NCBI GenBank assembly: GCA_002633005.1
Contig: NMRA01000226.1
Span: 351,142-415,141 of the forward strand
DNA from: Phoronis australis
Taxonomy: Eukaryota; Phoronida; Phoronidae
DNA: 64,000 nucleotides
Direction of reading: 5' to 3'
Both the position numbers and the translations under genes were made by a program. Below the pieces are notes generated by a model. The model searched no databases, was not told the DNA's origin, and worked only from the letters and a program-made list of their open reading frames with translations. This document shows, in pieces, positions 60,483 to 64,000 of the stretch. Every line of letters begins with the position of its first letter. Within the stretch, counting starts at the first letter, position 1.

Positions 60483-60797
60483 GTCTTGTCTCGACGTGGA
60501 TGTGAAGCACTGTCGCAAACCGTATTCCTACATCTACTGTATAATACAGAGGACTAGTCAACTCAGGCTAAGATCCCAAGCAAAGGAAGTGAATACTGTT
60601 TTCTGACAGTACATACTTGCCTTCTTACTTGTCAGTTTCCTAACAGCATTTTTTATATTGGACGAAACGCGACAGTGTGCTGGCAGCCGGAACGAGGCTG
60701 GGTGTTCTTTGATTCTGCATGTGCGTTGATTAGGTTGATCAAAATAGCTATATTTGGCAAAATAGTTCAGACCTATAAATCTACGCGAAACTGCGCG

Positions 60798-61395
60798 CTC
60801 GCTGGTTCCCTGCGTGCCGCTAGGTGGGGCGGTAGCCGCGCCAGCACGCAGGTATCACTTAATTTTCCTCGGTAATTTTTTTTTACACCGGCGTTTCTGA
60901 TTGGCTAGTCGAATTCGCAACAGGCAGCGCTCTACGCAAACAAACTGGCATGACTGATGGACAGAAGTTTAAATGTGGTCTGTTGTACAGACAAATCGGT
61001 GATTAAAATTTATGTTCAGGAAATGTGACTAAGCCAAGAAATTGATCCGCCTTTTCGGAATGCATCTTTCTACTGTCGATGACTTTTGTTTACGATAGTG
61101 TCCTGTATCCATACAGTATGAATAACAAACCGGTTAAATCGGCCAGATATGTGTTTTGTTATTGTACATGTATGTGCTTCAAGCACGCGGCTATTAAACA
61201 TCACTGCAGAAACGAAATACTTGCTGTGACGCCACTTGCATGACAAGCCTAAAGATCGTTCACAGTCCGCCATTTTTTCACGGTGTTGTAAAGCTAACCA
61301 ATGACTTGCTGAGGTTACATCGACCAATGCTAAAGCGCGTGCCACTGCGTGATACCTGCGTGCTGGCTGGGCTAAGCACGCAAGGAACCAGCGAG
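60798..61395 (+). mobile_element. family A element, intact 598-bp copy
   Basis: It starts CTCGCTGGTTCCCTGCGTGC and ends GGAACCAGCGAG, with a perfect 9-bp target duplication AACTGCGCG (60789-60797 and 61396-61404). It has the same length as the copy at 1713. It is the reference sequence that dates the nested insertion at 23855. Confidence 0.85.
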
Positions 61396-61404
61396 AACTG
61401 CGCG

Positions 61405-62636
61405 TTGCTACACACGTAATTTCGCTTCTAATTGGTTGTTGTGTAGTGTTTTACGTACACCTACGCGCGTAACTTGGCTTCTGATTGGTTGTTAAAGCAA
61501 ACTTCCACGCGACACGTTATAGCCTATGTCAATCGCAGCAGTGTCAAAAGTAATTAAGGTGTGCTGACCATCAAAAGGTCGACAACTGCCTGGCTTTCCC
61601 CACTTATTAGTAGACTAAACAACTGAACAGAACAGCGAGAACTCTGCCTGTGATGACGTCGCTCTTGTTCACAATGTTGGCAGGGCATTAGTTGTCAGTT
61701 CCTCCTCAGCGCTGCAAATGGCTTGACTGACCAATCGGGAGCCAAGTTACGCCGTAGTTAAGTGCGCAATTTTACAACCAATTTGCACGCGTAATATTGC
61801 TTGAAGAACCAAGCACAAACAAAAGTACGCGAGTCCTTACACACGCATAGCTGCACACGGGGATGTTTCTGTTCTGAACCTCTTGGTTCACTATGAACCG
61901 CCGGCGGATTCTTGCCGTTTGCACAGCACACGCAGCTTTTGCGGCCCAGCGAAAAGTCGATTCTAAGAGCGGGCACGAATAGTCAGTGGATTACTATAAA
62001 TGGATTTTTTAAATTCCCTTCTTTCATCTCAGAAATGATTCTCATGTGAAGGAAGCCGCAAATAAGACCGAAGACTGATAGGTTAAACTCACTGGAGTTT
62101 GGTTTTAAAAACTCATGAAGTAAATTTGAATTAATTTTGCAGTGATGGCACTGGGAAAGCATTAAATTAAGATCAGATAAAACACTATTTACACAAGCTA
62201 CATGTGCATGTACCGTCAGCCCCAAGAGCCTGCTAGATCATATTAGCGTCAGCGCTAATTAGTTATACGAAAAATGATCAGCGATTCTGAACACGTAAGG
62301 GCAATAACGTGACTTACGTCAATAAAGGCAAAAGGAATGAGAGCAACAAAAGTAATAAGTGACACTGAACACTGTTTGTTCCCTTTTTCAATTTCCGAAA
62401 AACAAAGTAATATTAATGCAAATGATTTGGAATTGAATTAATTTTGCCATCGGCCCTGTTCTGATCTATTTACGCGTTGATTAGTTTGAGCGCTTCACGA
62501 TTTAAAATTGATACAAATACCCAATACTCGACGTCTATTTCGGAGAACTCGGCTGAAAGCGATCAGACACTGAATTCTTTCAGCGAAGCTTTTAAAACAT
62601 ATAGTCAGTGGGCCAAATCTCATAGCGTTCACCCTT
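61405..62636. other. inverted repeat region, no gene recognised
   Basis: GCGTAACTTGGCTTCTGATTGG (about 61470) recurs inverted near 61735 (CGGGAGCCAAGTTACGC), giving diverged arms about 330 bp apart that may be an old element. No gene is seen. Confidence 0.35.
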
Positions 62637-62853
62637 GTGAGTACTTTGGGGGGGCAACCTAGTTTTTTCTATGTGGCTAGATAATATAACTAAAAATCAA
62701 ATTCCAAAAAGTTCCCACGTCTACACTTGCACATTTTTTTAAAAAAAGGTGTTTTTGTTGCACAAAANATGTGGGAACTTTTTAGATTTTGAAAACACTC
62801 TAATAAATGAACTAAAAAACACCAAAATAAAATTGCCCCCCTAAAGTACTCAC
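62637..62853. mobile_element. 217-bp fold-back element with gap near the apex
   Basis: GTGAGTACTTTGGGGGGGCAA and TTGCCCCCCTAAAGTACTCAC form the ends. A second inverted pair, AAAAAGTTCCCAC and GTGGGAACTTTTT, lies inside. The N at 62768 sits close to the centre, as expected when reads fail across a strong hairpin. Confidence 0.7.
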
Positions 62854-64000
62854 AAAAACCATTTTCTAGAGGCCCTACAAAATCTGGCCCACCGACTAAT
62901 ATTGACTCGTTTGATTGTTTCCAAGATGAAAATTTGTAAATTTGTGCAATAAACTTACGCATTCTGTCAAAACAATGTTTTAATTTGGCCATTTGCCAGC
63001 GCACACTCGGTCTCGTCTTTTCCTTTTCTTAGATAACAAATTATTTCTAGGCTTGAAAAAACTGACAATTTGCTATTATTTCAGAGCAAAATGAATGGCT
63101 TTGCTCGTCAGGGCGGGTGATGCTCAGCGGTCGTCAGGAGATTTTTCTGAGACGTTACTTGAAACACGGATAAGAACGCAATGACGTTGCTTCGAAAGGT
63201 AAAACATTGCTTATGGGGAAAATTGTTTTGGCACCAGCATGACGTGTATGGCGACTTATCATGAAAGATGTGAAATGTCTATTTATTCCCAAGGATCTTA
63301 AAGACGATTTAACCACATAATTGCCATCTTGCGTATTCGAATTTTTAACCTACTGTAAGTATTAGCAAGCAATAAAGACAATATCGGCCACCAAGCCTCA
63401 TTTTGCCTGTCAACTCTGCATATTCATATTTAGTTGATGCTGCCCTCTAGAGGACTGCAGTGAGGTTCACGTTGTGCCGCGCCGTGTGGTACTTTTTGTT
63501 TCCGACTAATTTTACACACAACTGTTACTAAGCACAGCGAAAATGGAAAATATTCTCGTTTACGACTGATGCAAGAAAAAAATAAAGAGAATGTAGTGTG
63601 TATCCCTGTCACATCGGATAAGTACTGAACAAATCGAAAGCAATAATTCATCGTTGACTACCACTGGTCGACTATGGAATTGTAAAGATTCGTGTAGCTT
63701 AAAGTTAGACGAGAAACTTAGCAGAAGAGAGAAACACTACCAGGTGTGAAGCTCTAAGTCGGTCTTTCCAAAGTAAACCGAACCGAATTTCTCACTAAAA
63801 GCGTTCAGCTACACGAAAATGTGAACAATTATTTAAAAAAGTCCGTATGAGGAAGCTGTTCTACTAACTTGTAGTTTAGGCGGCATTTTTACATATTAAC
63901 ACAATTTGCTACTTAAAGAGGCATAGGACGCGAAAGCTCGTCAAAAATATCTGTTAAACCATTCCTGATGAAAGTATCATGTCTCAACGTCTACTACAGA
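62854..64000. other. window end, no gene recognised
   Basis: No exon or RNA gene is supported. From 63913 to the end the sequence matches the TTAA-type element end at 47908 (CTTAAAGAGGCATAGGACGC), so the window stops inside a repeat. Confidence 0.4.

Overview
This is a eukaryotic, repeat-rich, gene-poor window, most likely from a marine invertebrate. The one clear multi-exon gene has GT-AG introns of 0.8 to 7.2 kb. Much of the rest consists of short non-autonomous DNA transposons with terminal inverted repeats, tRNA-derived SINE heads and fold-back elements. Frequent TACATGTA and TAGGCCTA words and many near-allelic differences suggest a highly polymorphic deuterostome such as an amphioxus, hemichordate or echinoderm. 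That assignment is a guess, not a determination. Seven single N characters (2680, 10090, 10963, 22929, 23787, 42409, 62768) probably mark assembly gaps.

Layout. At 1-4.5 kb there are only repeats. At 4.5-15.2 kb there are two near-identical copies of a block carrying a 140-residue single-pass membrane protein on the minus strand (4617-5039 and 11163-11585). It resembles KCNE potassium-channel beta subunits. The first block also holds a trimeric tandem repeat (5.76-6.69 kb) and a 1.63 kb TTAA-flanked, piggyBac-like insertion (8990-10617). The insertion's exact empty site is preserved in the second block. From 15.2 to 32.5 kb I see no gene, only mobile-element remnants and a second duplicated block (23016-23786 and 24396-25195).

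At 32538-33911 a 457-codon plus-strand ORF encodes a pogo/Tigger/Jerky-type transposase-derived protein. Its psq and CENP-B-like DNA-binding domains look intact, but the DDE catalytic residues appear altered, as expected of a domesticated gene. From 33.9 to 41.4 kb there are again only repeats, including a 0.73 kb inverted-repeat element.

From 42.9 to 56.7 kb (minus strand) I reconstruct a complete six-exon, 424-residue rhodopsin-family peptide-type GPCR with consistent splice phases and all seven membrane segments. Its last exon is present twice (42884-43126 and 41895-42137) in a 0.99 kb direct duplication joined by an N. From 56.8 kb to the end there is flanking DNA with three well-bounded inverted-repeat elements.

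The genes do not form an operon or an obvious pathway. The KCNE-like protein and the GPCR are both membrane signalling proteins, and the transposase-derived gene is probably a nuclear DNA-binding protein. The most important structural conclusion is that all three large near-identical duplications have an N at or close to their junction. They may be unmerged haplotypes rather than real tandem duplications. If so, the locus has one KCNE-like gene and one GPCR last exon.
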